Positions 18,737 to 29,365 are shown, counted from the first letter of the stretch. The stretch is 64,000 nucleotides of DNA from Saccharopolyspora_D taberi (GCF_039534165.1 NZ_BAAAUX010000006.1:62001-126000), one strand, 5' to 3'. Program-made: numbers and translations. The notes: generated from the letters alone by a model not told the origin.

Positions 18737-19885
18737 ATGCGGCGAACGCCCAAGCGCTCGGGTTCCGGCGCGACCGCGGTCGCGGTGGTGCTGACCAGCG
18801 CGCTCGCGCTGGCGGGCTGCGCCAAGGACAGCGGTGGCGGCGGCGGGGACAACGCCGGCGGCCAGGGGTGCAAGACCGCGCCGCCGCCCGCGGCGGCCCC
18901 GGTGGACAACGCGCCGACCCAGCAGCAGGCACCGCCCAACGCCTCGAACATGAAGGTGGGTCTGGCCTTCGACATCGGCGGTCGCGGCGACGCCTCCTTC
19001 AACGACGCCTCGGTGGCCGGGCTCGAACGGGCCAAGGCCGAGATGGGGCTGGCCGAGATCAAGTCGCTGGACGCGGGCGCGGGTGAGCCCGAGGACGCCA
19101 AGCAGACCCGGCTCCGCCAGCTGGCGCAGGAGGGCTTCAACCCGGTGATCGCCGTCGGCTACGCCTACGCCGACGCGGTCAAGCTCGTCGCCCCGGAGTT
19201 CCCCGGCACCAAGTTCGCGATCGTCGACGAGGAGGTGCAGGGCGTGCCCAACGTCACGCCGCTGGTCTTCGCCGAGGAGCAGGGCTCGTTCCTGGTCGGC
19301 GTCATCGCCGCGCACCGCTCGAAGAACTGCAAGGTCGGCTTCGTCGGCGGGGTGGGGACACCGCTGATCCAGAAGTTCCAGGCCGGGTTCGAGCAGGGCG
19401 CCAAGACCGCCGCGCCGGACATCGCGGTGGAGTCCGAGTACCTGACCCCGGCAGGCGACAGCAGCGGTTTCCAGGACCCGAACAAGGGAGCCGAGGTCGC
19501 CCAGGGCCAGCTCGACGGTGGGGCCGACGTGATCTACCACGCGGCGGGCGCCTCCGGTAAGGGCGTGTTCTCGTCGGTGCACTCGGCCGGGGCGATGGCC
19601 ATCGGCGTCGACTCCGACCAGTACAGCCAGCCGACCGTGGCGCAGTACAAGGACGTGATCATCACGTCCATGCTCAAGCGGGTCGACCTCGCGGTCTACG
19701 ACTACGTGGCCGCGGTCGCGCGCAACGACCTGAGCACCGTGCCGAGGAAGTTCGACCTGTCGCTGGACGGCGTCGGCTACTCCACCTCCGGCGGGAAGAT
19801 CCAGGACCTGGTCCCGGTCGCCGACGCCTACAAGGCCGCGATCGCCTCGGGTCAGATCCAGGTCCAGGACAAGCCGGGCGGCTGA
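18737..19885 (+). CDS. BMP-family nucleoside-binding lipoprotein
   Basis: The 382-residue substrate-binding protein has a type II signal peptide with lipobox LALAGC (Cys28). A Gly-rich linker follows, then a Bmp/PnrA-like domain beginning KVGLAFDIGGRGDASFNDASV, the nucleoside-binding signature with the aromatic and Asp contacts of the family. It would be tethered outside the membrane and deliver purine or pyrimidine nucleosides to the ABC importer encoded downstream. Location next to cdd and deoA supports nucleosides as ligands. The ATG follows GAAAGGGG. Confidence 0.92.
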   Translation: MRRTPKRSGSGATAVAVVLTSALALAGCAKDSGGGGGDNAGGQGCKTAPPPAAAPVDNAPTQQQAPPNASNMKVGLAFDIGGRGDASFNDASVAGLERAKAEMGLAEIKSLDAGAGEPEDAKQTRLRQLAQEGFNPVIAVGYAYADAVKLVAPEFPGTKFAIVDEEVQGVPNVTPLVFAEEQGSFLVGVIAAHRSKNCKVGFVGGVGTPLIQKFQAGFEQGAKTAAPDIAVESEYLTPAGDSSGFQDPNKGAEVAQGQLDGGADVIYHAAGASGKGVFSSVHSAGAMAIGVDSDQYSQPTVAQYKDVIITSMLKRVDLAVYDYVAAVARNDLSTVPRKFDLSLDGVGYSTSGGKIQDLVPVADAYKAAIASGQIQVQDKPGG

Positions 19886-19914
19886 CCGACCCATCGCCCG
19901 GGGAACCTTCCACC

Positions 19915-19940
19915 GGCGCCCGCCCGCCGGGGCGGGCGCC
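19915..19940 (+). other. Intercistronic 11-bp perfect hairpin
   Basis: GGCGCCCGCCC (19915-19925) and GGGCGGGCGCC (19930-19940) pair perfectly around a GCCG loop, between the lipoprotein and ATPase genes. There is no U tract. By analogy with other binding-protein operons it could protect the upstream message or partly stop transcription, giving more binding protein than membrane complex. Confidence 0.6.
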
Positions 19941-19956
19941 ATCCCCACGGAGTCAC

Positions 19957-21473
<1,517 letters not shown>

Positions 21474-21477
<4 letters not shown>

Positions 21478-22550
21478 ACACCTGGCGCGCGAGACTCCTG
21501 CCGCCGGCGCTGGCGATCGCGTTCTCCGTGGTCCTGTGCAGCCTGGTGCTGGTGGTGTCCGGGGCGAACCCGGCGCAGGCGCTGGCCGAGATGGTCCTCC
21601 AGGTCGGCCGCGGTTCCACGGTGGCCGACATCCTCAACACCGCGGGCGCCTACTACCTGGTCGCGATCGCCGCCGCGATCGGGTTCCAGATGAACCTGCT
21701 CAACATCGGCATCGAGGGCCAGTTCCGGCTGGGCGCCTGCGCGGCGGCGATCGTCGGCGGCTCGCTGTCGCTGCCGTCCGGGCTGCACGCGCTGGTCGTG
21801 GTCCTCACCGGTGCCCTGGTCGGCGCGGCGTGGAGCGGCATCGCGGCGCTGCTCAAGGTCTACCGCGGGGTGTCCGAGGTGATCTCCACGATCATGCTCA
21901 ACACGCTGTCGATCGGGCTCATCGCCTACCTGGTCCGGGTCTTCGGCGAGTTCCGCGGCAACACCCAGGGCACCGCGCTGATCCCGGAAACCGGCTGGGT
22001 TCCGGGAATCCCGCTCGGCGGCGGCACGGTGTTCGGCCTGGTGCTGCTCGCGGTCGCGGTCGGCGTCGGCTACGCGGCGATGATGGACCGCACCCGCTAC
22101 GGCTTCGAACTGCGCGCCTCCGGCCTGTCGCCGACGGCGGCGCTGGCGGGCGGCGTGAACTCCAGGCGGATGGTGCTGACCGCGATGCTGCTCTCCGGCG
22201 CCATCGCCGGGCTGGCAGGGCTGCCCGAGATCCTGGGCCGCGACCACACCTTCACCATCAACTTCTCCAGCGGCTACGGCTTCGCCGGGCTGGCCATCGC
22301 GCTGCTGGGCCGCAACCACCCGCTGGGCGTCGCGTTCGGCGCGCTGCTGTGGTCGTTCCTGGACAAGAGCTCGCTGACGCTGGACAACATCGGCGTCCCG
22401 AAGGAGATCGTGACGATCCTGCAGGGGGCGATCGTGCTGTCGGTGGTCATCGCCTACGAACTGGTCCGCCGCCGCGAGCTGGCGGCCGAGCAGCGGCGCG
22501 TCGGCCGGGCGCTGGGCACCGCCGCGGTACCGGGAGGTGCGAAGGCATGA
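21474..22550 (+). CDS. Nucleoside ABC importer permease 1
   Basis: The 358-residue permease of the BPD_transp_2 type has about ten hydrophobic helices and the conserved loop LLNIGIEGQFRLGA near residue 75. It starts with GTG overlapping the ATPase stop and ends in an ATGA overlap with permease 2, so the cluster is tightly coupled. With the next gene it forms the heterodimeric channel. Confidence 0.92.
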
Positions 22551-23800
22551 CCGCCACTGCGATGCACGAACCGGTCGTGGAGCCCGCGCGGCGGGCGATG
22601 CCGGGCTGGGCCCGCGCCGCGCTGTGGGTGGCGGTGGCCGTGGTCGCGGTCTCGCTGACCTCGTACCAGACCGGGCTGCCGGAGCTGACCGCGTCCGGCA
22701 CGGTGCAGGCCGCGGTGCGGCTGGGCGTGCCGATCCTGCTCGCCGGTCTCGGCGGGCTGTGGGCCGAACGCGCCGGGGTCATCAACATCGGCCTCGAAGG
22801 CATGATGATCCTGGGTACCTGGGGCGGGGCCTGGGCCGGTTACCAGTGGGGCCCGCTGGCGGGACTGATCGCCGCGGCCGTCTTCGGCGCGCTCGGCGGC
22901 CTGCTGCACGCGGTGGCGACGGTGACCTTCGGGGTCAACCACATCGTCTCCGGCGTCGCGATCAACCTGCTCGGCGCGGGCACCGCGAAGTACCTGTCGA
23001 CGCTGGTGTTCGAGCCGATCTCGAAGAACCCGCGGGAGTCGCCACCGGTGCCCAAGTTCGACACCTACTCGGTGCAGCCGCTCGGGGACTGGTTGCAGCA
23101 GCTGGAGGACGCCCAGCGGGTCGGGATCTCCGACGTCGCGGGCATCCTCGGCGGCCTGGTCACCGGGCTGTCGCCGCTGACCGTGCTGGCCTTCCTGCTG
23201 GTGCCGGTGAGCTACCTGGTGCTGTGGCGCTCGGCGTTCGGCCTGCGGCTGCGTTCGTGCGGGGAGAACCCGGTCGCGGCGGAGTCGCTGGGCGTCAACG
23301 TCTACCGGTACAAGTACCTCGCGGTGATCGCGTCCGGTGCGCTCGCCGGGATCGGTGGCGCGGCGCTGATCCTCAACCCGGGGCAGGCCGGATACCTGGA
23401 GAACCAGACCAACAACCGCGGTTACATCGGCTTGGCGGCCATGCTGTTCGGCAACTGGCGCCCCGGCGGCGTGCTGGGCGGCGCGGCGCTGTTCGGCTAC
23501 TCCGACGGACTCCAGCTGCGCAGCGGCGAGATCACCGTGCACGCGCTGTTCTACGCGGCGGCGCTGTTCCTGCTCGCCGTGGTGGCGGTGCAGATCTGGC
23601 GGCGGAAGTGGTTCTTCGCCGGCATGGCGGCGGTTTTCGCGGCGGCGATGTACTCGGTGTACTGGTTCACCGACGAGCTGCCGGAGGAGCTCACCGCCTA
23701 CACGCCGCACCTGGTCACGTTGGTCGTGCTCGCCGCCGCGTCGCAACGGCTCCGGCCGCCCGCGGCGAACGGCCTCCAGTTCCGCCGGGGCGCGGACTGA
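22547..23800 (+). CDS. Nucleoside ABC importer permease 2
   Basis: The 417-residue second permease carries the family loop VINIGLEGMMILGTW and about ten hydrophobic helices. It has an extended C-terminal part with further helices (WFFAGMAAVFAAAMYSVYWF). The ATG at 22547 lies in the ATGA overlap with permease 1. It is longer than many homologues because of N- and C-terminal extensions. Confidence 0.92.
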   Translation: MTATAMHEPVVEPARRAMPGWARAALWVAVAVVAVSLTSYQTGLPELTASGTVQAAVRLGVPILLAGLGGLWAERAGVINIGLEGMMILGTWGGAWAGYQWGPLAGLIAAAVFGALGGLLHAVATVTFGVNHIVSGVAINLLGAGTAKYLSTLVFEPISKNPRESPPVPKFDTYSVQPLGDWLQQLEDAQRVGISDVAGILGGLVTGLSPLTVLAFLLVPVSYLVLWRSAFGLRLRSCGENPVAAESLGVNVYRYKYLAVIASGALAGIGGAALILNPGQAGYLENQTNNRGYIGLAAMLFGNWRPGGVLGGAALFGYSDGLQLRSGEITVHALFYAAALFLLAVVAVQIWRRKWFFAGMAAVFAAAMYSVYWFTDELPEELTAYTPHLVTLVVLAAASQRLRPPAANGLQFRRGAD

Positions 23801-23864
23801 GCCGCGACGACAGCACCACGACCGGACCCGGCCGCTTCCGCCGGGCGGGGACAGGAGAACCGGA

Positions 23865-24242
23865 ATGACCGCAGTGGACTGGGAAGCGCTGCGCCAGGCG
23901 GCGGTGGAAGCCGCGGCCAACGCGTACTGCCCGTACTCGAAGCTCCAGGTCGGTGCCGCCGCGGTGTGCGACGACGGCCGGATCGTGACGGGCTGCAACG
24001 TGGAGAACGCCTCCTACGGCCTGGCGCTGTGCGCCGAGTGCACGATGGCCGGGCAGCTGCGGATGACCGGCGGCGGCCGGTTCGTCGCGGTCGCCTGCCG
24101 CAGCGGCAGCGGTGAGCTGCTGATGCCGTGCGGCCGGTGCAGGCAGGTGCTGCACGAGCTCGGCGGGCCGGACTGCCTGGTCGACACGCCGCGCGGGGTG
24201 CTGCCGGTGCGCGAGGTCCTGCCGGACGCGTTCGAACTCTGA
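23865..24242 (+). CDS. cdd: Cytidine deaminase
   Basis: This 125-residue homotetrameric-type enzyme converts (deoxy)cytidine to (deoxy)uridine. Zinc ligands and the catalytic Glu are visible: Cys56-Ala-Glu58 in LALCAECTM and Cys89/Cys92 in MPCGRCRQ. Substrate-binding FxVxN-type residues are in GCNVENASYG. It starts 64 bases after the permease gene with AGGAGAAC in front, and is followed directly by deoA, so it belongs to the same nucleoside operon. Confidence 0.95.
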   Translation: MTAVDWEALRQAAVEAAANAYCPYSKLQVGAAAVCDDGRIVTGCNVENASYGLALCAECTMAGQLRMTGGGRFVAVACRSGSGELLMPCGRCRQVLHELGGPDCLVDTPRGVLPVREVLPDAFEL

Positions 24243-24256
24243 GCGAGGAGGCGATG

Positions 24257-25537
24257 ATGGCCCACTCCGCGATCGATGTGATCCGGGCGAAGCGGGACGG
24301 CGGGCGGCTGACGCCGGACCAGATCGACTGGGTGGTGGACGCCTACACCCGAGGTGAGGTCGCCGAGGAGCAGATGTCGGCGCTGGCGATGGCGATCCTG
24401 CTGCGCGGCATGGACGCGGCGGAGACGGCGCGCTGGACCGCCGCGATGGTCGCCTCCGGCGGCACGCTCGACCTGGGCGAGCTGTCCCGGCCCACGGTGG
24501 ACAAGCACTCCACCGGCGGGGTGGGCGACAAGATCACGCTGCCGCTGACCCCGCTGGTCGCCGCCTGCGGCGCGGCGGTGCCGCAGCTGTCCGGCCGCGG
24601 GCTCGGGCACACCGGCGGCACGCTGGACAAGCTGGAGTCGATCCCGGGCTGGCGGGCGCACCTGTCGGCGGAGCGGATCCGCGAGCAGCTGGCCGACGTC
24701 GGGGCGGTGGTGTGCGCGGCGACCGAGGACCTGGCCCCGGCCGACCGCAGGCTCTACGCCCTGCGCGACGTCACCGGCACGGTCGAGTCGGTCCCGCTGA
24801 TCGCCAGCTCGATCATGAGCAAGAAGATCGCCGAGGGCGTGCGCTGCCTGGTGCTGGACGTCAAGTGCGGATCGGGCGCGTTCATGAAGGATCCCGCCCA
24901 GGCGCGGGAACTCGCGACCGCGCTGGTCGGGATCGGCGCGGCCAACGGCCTGCGCACCAGCGCCCTGATCACCGACATGTCGGTCCCGCTGGGCAACGCG
25001 GTCGGCAACGCCCTGGAGGTCGCGGAGTCGGTCGAGGTACTGCGGGGCGGTGGACCGGCGGACGTGGTCGAGCTGACGGTGGCCCTGGCGCGGGAGATGC
25101 TCGCCCTCGTCGGTCTGTCCGATGTGGACCCGGCCGAGGTCCTGTCCACCGGCGGCGCCTACGAGACCTGGGAGCGGATGATCAGGGCCCAGGGCGGGGA
25201 CGTCGACGCACCGCTCCCGGTGGCCGCGCACCGGGAAGTCGTCCCGGCCCCGGAGAGCGGAGTGCTCACGTCGCTGGACGCGTACGCGGTCGGCATCGCG
25301 GCGTGGCGGCTCGGCGCGGGGCGCTCCCGCAAGGAGGACTCTGTCCAGCACGCGGCAGGCGTGCTCTGCCGCGCCAAACCGGGCGACGAGGTCAGCGCGG
25401 GCGACCCGCTGCTGGAACTGCACACCGACACGCCGGAGGCCGTCCCCGCCGCCCTGGAGGCGCTGGAGGGCGCGTTTTCCGTTGGCAGCAGGGAGGAATC
25501 CGCCCCACGCCGACTCATCCTGGAGGCCGTCCGGTAA
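24257..25537 (+). CDS. deoA: Thymidine phosphorylase
   Basis: The 426-residue enzyme cleaves thymidine or deoxyuridine with phosphate to the base and deoxyribose-1-phosphate. The signature KHSTGGVGDK (phosphate site) and the following SGRGLGHTGGTLDKLE are present, as is KCGSGAFMKD. Two ATGs occur (24254 and 24257). The second has proper spacing to AGGAGG at 24246-24251 and is preferred. It starts 14 bases behind cdd. A hairpin-rich repeat element follows. Confidence 0.95.
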   Translation: MAHSAIDVIRAKRDGGRLTPDQIDWVVDAYTRGEVAEEQMSALAMAILLRGMDAAETARWTAAMVASGGTLDLGELSRPTVDKHSTGGVGDKITLPLTPLVAACGAAVPQLSGRGLGHTGGTLDKLESIPGWRAHLSAERIREQLADVGAVVCAATEDLAPADRRLYALRDVTGTVESVPLIASSIMSKKIAEGVRCLVLDVKCGSGAFMKDPAQARELATALVGIGAANGLRTSALITDMSVPLGNAVGNALEVAESVEVLRGGGPADVVELTVALAREMLALVGLSDVDPAEVLSTGGAYETWERMIRAQGGDVDAPLPVAAHREVVPAPESGVLTSLDAYAVGIAAWRLGAGRSRKEDSVQHAAGVLCRAKPGDEVSAGDPLLELHTDTPEAVPAALEALEGAFSVGSREESAPRRLILEAVR

Positions 25538-25543
25538 CGCCGA

Positions 25544-25609
25544 AGCCGCAACCCAGCCATCGTCCTCAAGCGGCGCCAGCCGCAACCCAGCCATCGTCCT
25601 CAAGCGGCG
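25544..25609. repeat. 32-bp perfect tandem direct repeat
   Basis: The same 32 bases occur at 25544-25575 and 25578-25609, beginning AGCCGCAACCCAGCC and ending CTCAAGCGGCG, with period 34. The second copy leads into the hairpin element, so the repeat probably arose as a partial duplication at the element's edge. Confidence 0.85.
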
Positions 25610-25750
25610 GAGCCGCTTAGCCCACCCGACCAACCGGCACCACCGCGGGTTCTCAGGCGTCGTCTCGCGAGGACAGCTTTTTCCGTCGTATTGGACATAC
25701 GTCGGAAAAAGATCCCGCAGCGAGGCGGCGCCTGAGGTTCCGCCACCCGA
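25594..25750. repeat. Dispersed hairpin element, copy 1
   Basis: This intergenic element is homologous, in reverse orientation, to 55931-56088. It starts with a small hairpin AAGCGGC/GCCGCTT and contains a long imperfect hairpin at 25652-25736. The outer arms are CTCAGGCG/CGCCTGAG, and further pairs including G-U follow for about 17 bp. The inner stem is CTTTTTCCG (25677-25685) with CGGAAAAAG (25703-25711), continuing CGTAT/ATACG. It sits between convergent genes (deoA and the coiled-coil gene) and could act as a bidirectional terminator or be a small non-autonomous mobile element. No coding capacity is apparent. Confidence 0.8.
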
Positions 25751-25783
25751 CCCGCCAAGCAAGACGAGCCGAATACTCACCAA

Positions 25784-26995
25784 CTACGCGCTCTCGGCGG
25801 CGAAGCCGTCTTCACCCTCCTCGGAGGTCAGCGCCTTGTCGGTCTCGCGCTTGGCGCTCTTGGACCGGCCGCGGCGCTGCTGGCGCGGCAGCGTCGTGGG
25901 CGGCGGCGGGGCGGACTGGCCGCTGCCGCCGAGGATCAGCTCCGCGAAGGTGGCCATCGCCTCGTCGAGCTGGCCCGCGTGCCGCCGCTCGGTCTCGGAG
26001 TTGGCCTCGCGCACCAGCGAGCCGAGCTGCTCGGCGTCGGGGCGCTGCGAGAGCGTGCCGCTGATCTGCGACAGGTTCTTGGCCAGGTTGCCGCCGAGCT
26101 CGCCGAGCCCGGTCTTGACGCCCTCCTCGACCGTGTCGAGCCGGCTGCTGACGCCCTGCTCCACGGTGTCCAGGCGGTTGCTGACGCCCTGCTCGACGTT
26201 CTCGATGCGGGTGTTGACGTTGTCCTCGACCGCGTCGAGCCTGCCGGAGACCTGGTCCAGCCGCTCGGCCAGCTTCTCCAGCCGGTCGCCCAGCTTGGTC
26301 AGCCGCTCGGTCGGGTCCACCGACTCCAGCTTGCCCTGCAGCTGGTCCCGGCTGCCGGTGACGGCGTCGGCCAGCGAGCTCTGCACGCCCGCGGTGGTCT
26401 CGGTCAGCGAGCGCTGCAACGCCTCGCGGGTGCCGTCGAGGTGCTCGTGCACGCCCTCGTCGATCTCGGCGAACCGGCCGCGCAGGCTGGTCTCCAGCGA
26501 GTCGACGCGCTCGCGCACCGGGCCGTGGACCGCGGCGGGCAGCGCTTCCAGCCTGCCGTCCTGCTTGTCGAGGTGCGCGCCCAGCTCGTCGAGCCGCTTG
26601 TGGATGTGGGCGAGCTTGTCCTCCAGGCCGTCCATCCGGCCCGCGACGCCGTCGAACCGGCCCGCCACGCCGTCGAGCCGCCCGTCGAGCTGGGCGAACG
26701 GCTTGGCGAGCTTGTCGACCAGCCCGTCGACGGAACCGCGGATCTCGGTGATCGCGCCGTCCTGCGCCTCCAGCTTGGCCAGTGCCTCGTCGAGCCGTTC
26801 GGCGAGCACGCCGACCTCGGTGCGGTCCGGCAGCTCGGAGAGTCGTTTGCGCACGGAGCCCAGCGACTCCAGCGGGGACATCCGGGCGTGGATCTCGTCC
26901 AGTGCGTCGAAAATCTGCTGCTGTTCGCTCTCGCGGATCTCAGCCGCACGCGTGAGCATGTTGCGCATGCGGTCGAACGACATGTTCTCGGTCAC
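25784..26995 (-). CDS. Long coiled-coil protein of unknown function
   Basis: The 403-residue acidic protein is dominated by heptad-like helices with no membrane segment. The middle has near-repeats of RLDxVExGV (for example 'SNRLDTVEQGVSSRLDTVEEGV' split over two turns) and of GRxDGV/GLxDKL, resembling apolipoprotein- or phasin-like amphipathic helices. The C-terminus is Pro-rich, then basic (RQQRRGRSKSAKR). I do not recognise a named family. It is monocistronic, divergent from add. A scaffold or surface-coating role is only a guess. Confidence 0.7.
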   Translation of the reverse strand: MTENMSFDRMRNMLTRAAEIRESEQQQIFDALDEIHARMSPLESLGSVRKRLSELPDRTEVGVLAERLDEALAKLEAQDGAITEIRGSVDGLVDKLAKPFAQLDGRLDGVAGRFDGVAGRMDGLEDKLAHIHKRLDELGAHLDKQDGRLEALPAAVHGPVRERVDSLETSLRGRFAEIDEGVHEHLDGTREALQRSLTETTAGVQSSLADAVTGSRDQLQGKLESVDPTERLTKLGDRLEKLAERLDQVSGRLDAVEDNVNTRIENVEQGVSNRLDTVEQGVSSRLDTVEEGVKTGLGELGGNLAKNLSQISGTLSQRPDAEQLGSLVREANSETERRHAGQLDEAMATFAELILGGSGQSAPPPPTTLPRQQRRGRSKSAKRETDKALTSEEGEDGFAAESA

Positions 26996-27292
26996 GGCTA
27001 GGGGCGTCCTTCGTCGAGGGGAGGTGAGGACTCCAGGAGCCTAGCTACTCGCTCTGCGTGTTCCCAGGCACCCCCCGATACTTTCCGTTAGGACCCTCCT
27101 TTTTGTTCCGCTGTTCGCACTCAGGTCATTGGGCTGAACGGCGCAGCAACTCCGGAATCGAATGACCTAAGAGAAGCAACAACACCCGAACGGACGAGAG
27201 CGGTGGGCCGCGCATTCCGCTGTGCGGTGCGGAGACCGGTCCCGCGGTCCGCTTCACCGAGGTCCGCGCGGTGCGACGAGTAACGTGGGGCC
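26996..27292. promoter_or_regulatory. Divergent promoter region upstream of add
   Basis: This region of 297 bases has no gene. It has an 8-bp inverted repeat AGGTCATT (27122-27129) / AATGACCT (27161-27168). A TAACGT box at 27282-27287 lies just before the add ATG at 27293, so the add message may be leaderless. Confidence 0.4.
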
Positions 27293-28381
27293 ATGGTGAC
27301 CCCGGTCCGCTTCGAGACGATCCGCTCGGCTCCCAAGGTCCTGCTGCACGACCACCTGGACGGCGGCCTGCGCCCACAGACGGTGATCGACCTCGCGGCA
27401 GCGGCGGGCTACTCCGAACTGCCGCACACGGACGCCCGGGAGCTCGCGGACTGGTTCCGCCGGTCGGCCGACTCCGGCTCGCTCGAACGCTACCTCGAAA
27501 CGTTTTCGCACACGGTCGGCGTCATGCAGAACCGGGACGCCCTGGTGCGCGTGGCGGCCGAGTGCGCGGAGGACCTGGCCGCCGACGGGGTGGTGTACGC
27601 GGAGGTGCGCTACGCGCCCGAACTGTTCCAGGAAGGCGGCCTGTCGATCGACGAAGTCGTGCGGGCCGTGCAGGACGGATTCCGCGAAGGCGAACGTCGT
27701 GCCGAGACCGCCGGAAATCGTATCCGAATCGGTACGTTGCTGTGCGCGATGCGGCAGAACGCCAGGGCGTCCGAAATCGCGGAACTGGCCGTCGGCTATC
27801 GCGACTCGGAGGTCGTGGGATTCGACATCGCCGGGCCGGAGGCGGGCTTTCCACCCACCCGAAACCTGGACGCATTCGAGTATTTGCGCCGCCAGAACGC
27901 GCATTTCACGATTCACGCCGGTGAGGCGTTCGGACTGCCGTCGATCTGGGAGGCGATCCAGCACTGCGGAGCGGAACGCCTGGGCCACGGGGTGCGCATC
28001 GTCGACGACATCGAGGTCGGCGAAGACGGCACCGCGCGGCTGGGCAGGCTCGCCTCCTACGTCCGCGACCGGCGGATCCCGCTGGAGCTGTGCCCGTCGT
28101 CGAACCTGCAGACCGGGGCGGCGGCGTCGCTGGCCGAGCACCCCATCGGGCTGCTCGCGCGGCTGCGGTTCCGGGTCACCGTCAACACCGACAACCGGTT
28201 GATGAGCCACTGCTCGATGAGCAGCGAGTTCGCCGCGCTGCACGAGACCTTCGGCTACGGCTGGGACGACCTGCGGTGGTTCACGGTCAACGCCATGAAG
28301 TCGGCGTTCCTCGGCTTCGACGAGCGGCTGGCCGTGATCGAAGACGTCATCAAGCCCGGCTACGCCCGTCTCATGCGTTGA
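27293..28381 (+). CDS. add: Adenosine deaminase
   Basis: The 362-residue zinc enzyme deaminates (deoxy)adenosine to (deoxy)inosine. The metal-binding HxH is His19/His21 in LLHDHLDGG. The later conserved HAGE (FTIHAGEAFG), the LGHG motif and the Asp in TVNTDN complete the active site. No ribosome-binding site precedes the ATG, which fits a leaderless transcript. It provides inosine for the purine nucleoside phosphorylase encoded at 57.7 kb. Confidence 0.95.
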   Translation: MVTPVRFETIRSAPKVLLHDHLDGGLRPQTVIDLAAAAGYSELPHTDARELADWFRRSADSGSLERYLETFSHTVGVMQNRDALVRVAAECAEDLAADGVVYAEVRYAPELFQEGGLSIDEVVRAVQDGFREGERRAETAGNRIRIGTLLCAMRQNARASEIAELAVGYRDSEVVGFDIAGPEAGFPPTRNLDAFEYLRRQNAHFTIHAGEAFGLPSIWEAIQHCGAERLGHGVRIVDDIEVGEDGTARLGRLASYVRDRRIPLELCPSSNLQTGAAASLAEHPIGLLARLRFRVTVNTDNRLMSHCSMSSEFAALHETFGYGWDDLRWFTVNAMKSAFLGFDERLAVIEDVIKPGYARLMR

Positions 28382-28394
28382 GCTGTCCTCGCTC

Positions 28395-28423
28395 CCGTCC
28401 GAGACGGATACTGACACGGACGG
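28395..28423. promoter_or_regulatory. Dyad CCGTCCG-N15-CGGACGG upstream of the IclR gene
   Basis: The 7-bp arms at 28395-28401 and 28417-28423 are perfectly complementary, with a second TCCG/CGGA pair nested at 28398-28408. The site ends 21 bases before the IclR start. Autoregulation by that protein is the simplest reading; it could also act as a weak terminator for add. Confidence 0.45.
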
Positions 28424-28444
28424 AGTAGTAGTCAGGGGGGAACG

Positions 28445-29212
28445 GTGGCACGGGGCGACGGCGAACCCACCCTCATCACCTCGGTGCAGCGCGCTCTTCG
28501 CCTGCTGGAGGTAGTCGGCGAACATCCGGTGGGCATCACGGCCAAGTCGCTGTCCCGGCGCACCGGGATCGCGCTGCCGACCACCTACCACCTGCTGCGC
28601 ACGCTGGTGCACGAAGGCTATCTGGCCAAGCTCGACGACGGCGCCTTCGTCGTGGGCAGCGGGGTCGAGGGGCTGCACGCGGCGGGGCGGGAGCACCGGA
28701 CGTGGGGCCGGGTCCGGGACGCGATGACCACGCTGCGCGACGACCTCAACGCCGCGATCTACCTGGCCCGCTACCACGACGGCGAGGTGGAGGTGGTCGA
28801 GGTCGTCGACTGCCCGCGCAGCCCGCGGGTGGACACCTGGGCGGACTTCCGGCAGGCCGCGCACGCCACCGCGATCGGCAAGTGCCTGCTGGCCGGGCTG
28901 AGCCCCAGCGAACGCGCCGACCACTTCAGCCGCCACCCGCCCGCGGACCTGACCCCGCGCACGATCACCCGCGTCCGCGACCTGGTGCACGGCGATCCGC
29001 CCGGACTCGTGCACGACGTCGAGGAGTACGCGCTCGGTACCGCGTGCATGGCCGCGCCGGTCGCGCTTGGCGACGTCCCGGCGACGCTCGCGATCTCCTT
29101 CCCCACGCGCAGGCTCGCCGACCGGTCCGAGTTCGCGCGGCCCCTCGGGAAGGCCGCCGGCGTGATCTCCCGGATGCTCGCCGTTCCCGGAGATTTTCCC
29201 ACCGGGGAGTGA
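28445..29212 (+). CDS. IclR-family transcriptional regulator
   Basis: The 255-residue protein has an N-terminal winged helix (LRLLEVVGEHPVGITAKSLSRR, then TGIALPTTYHLLRTL) and an IclR effector domain (residues about 80-250, including the 'HATAIGKCLLAGL' segment). The GTG at 28445 follows a GGGGGGAA site. The position behind add invites a role in nucleoside or pentose control, but nothing in the sequence names its effector. Confidence 0.88.
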   Translation: MARGDGEPTLITSVQRALRLLEVVGEHPVGITAKSLSRRTGIALPTTYHLLRTLVHEGYLAKLDDGAFVVGSGVEGLHAAGREHRTWGRVRDAMTTLRDDLNAAIYLARYHDGEVEVVEVVDCPRSPRVDTWADFRQAAHATAIGKCLLAGLSPSERADHFSRHPPADLTPRTITRVRDLVHGDPPGLVHDVEEYALGTACMAAPVALGDVPATLAISFPTRRLADRSEFARPLGKAAGVISRMLAVPGDFPTGE

Positions 29213-29365
29213 GTTCGACCGGGTGGGGCCGATGTTTCCCGGCGGGTAATCACTATGTGAAAAGCCGTGTCTTGTTCGTTTCCGGACAGCCGGACAGCAT
29301 CGTCGCCGTGGGCGGGAACCCCCGCCGGCCGATCCGCCGGGCCGCGATGCGCGCCGAACGAGGAG

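Noticed and set aside
25544..25750. Possible CRISPR array because of the 32-bp repeat
   Set aside because: There are only two units with a 2-base gap, no spacers and no cas genes nearby.
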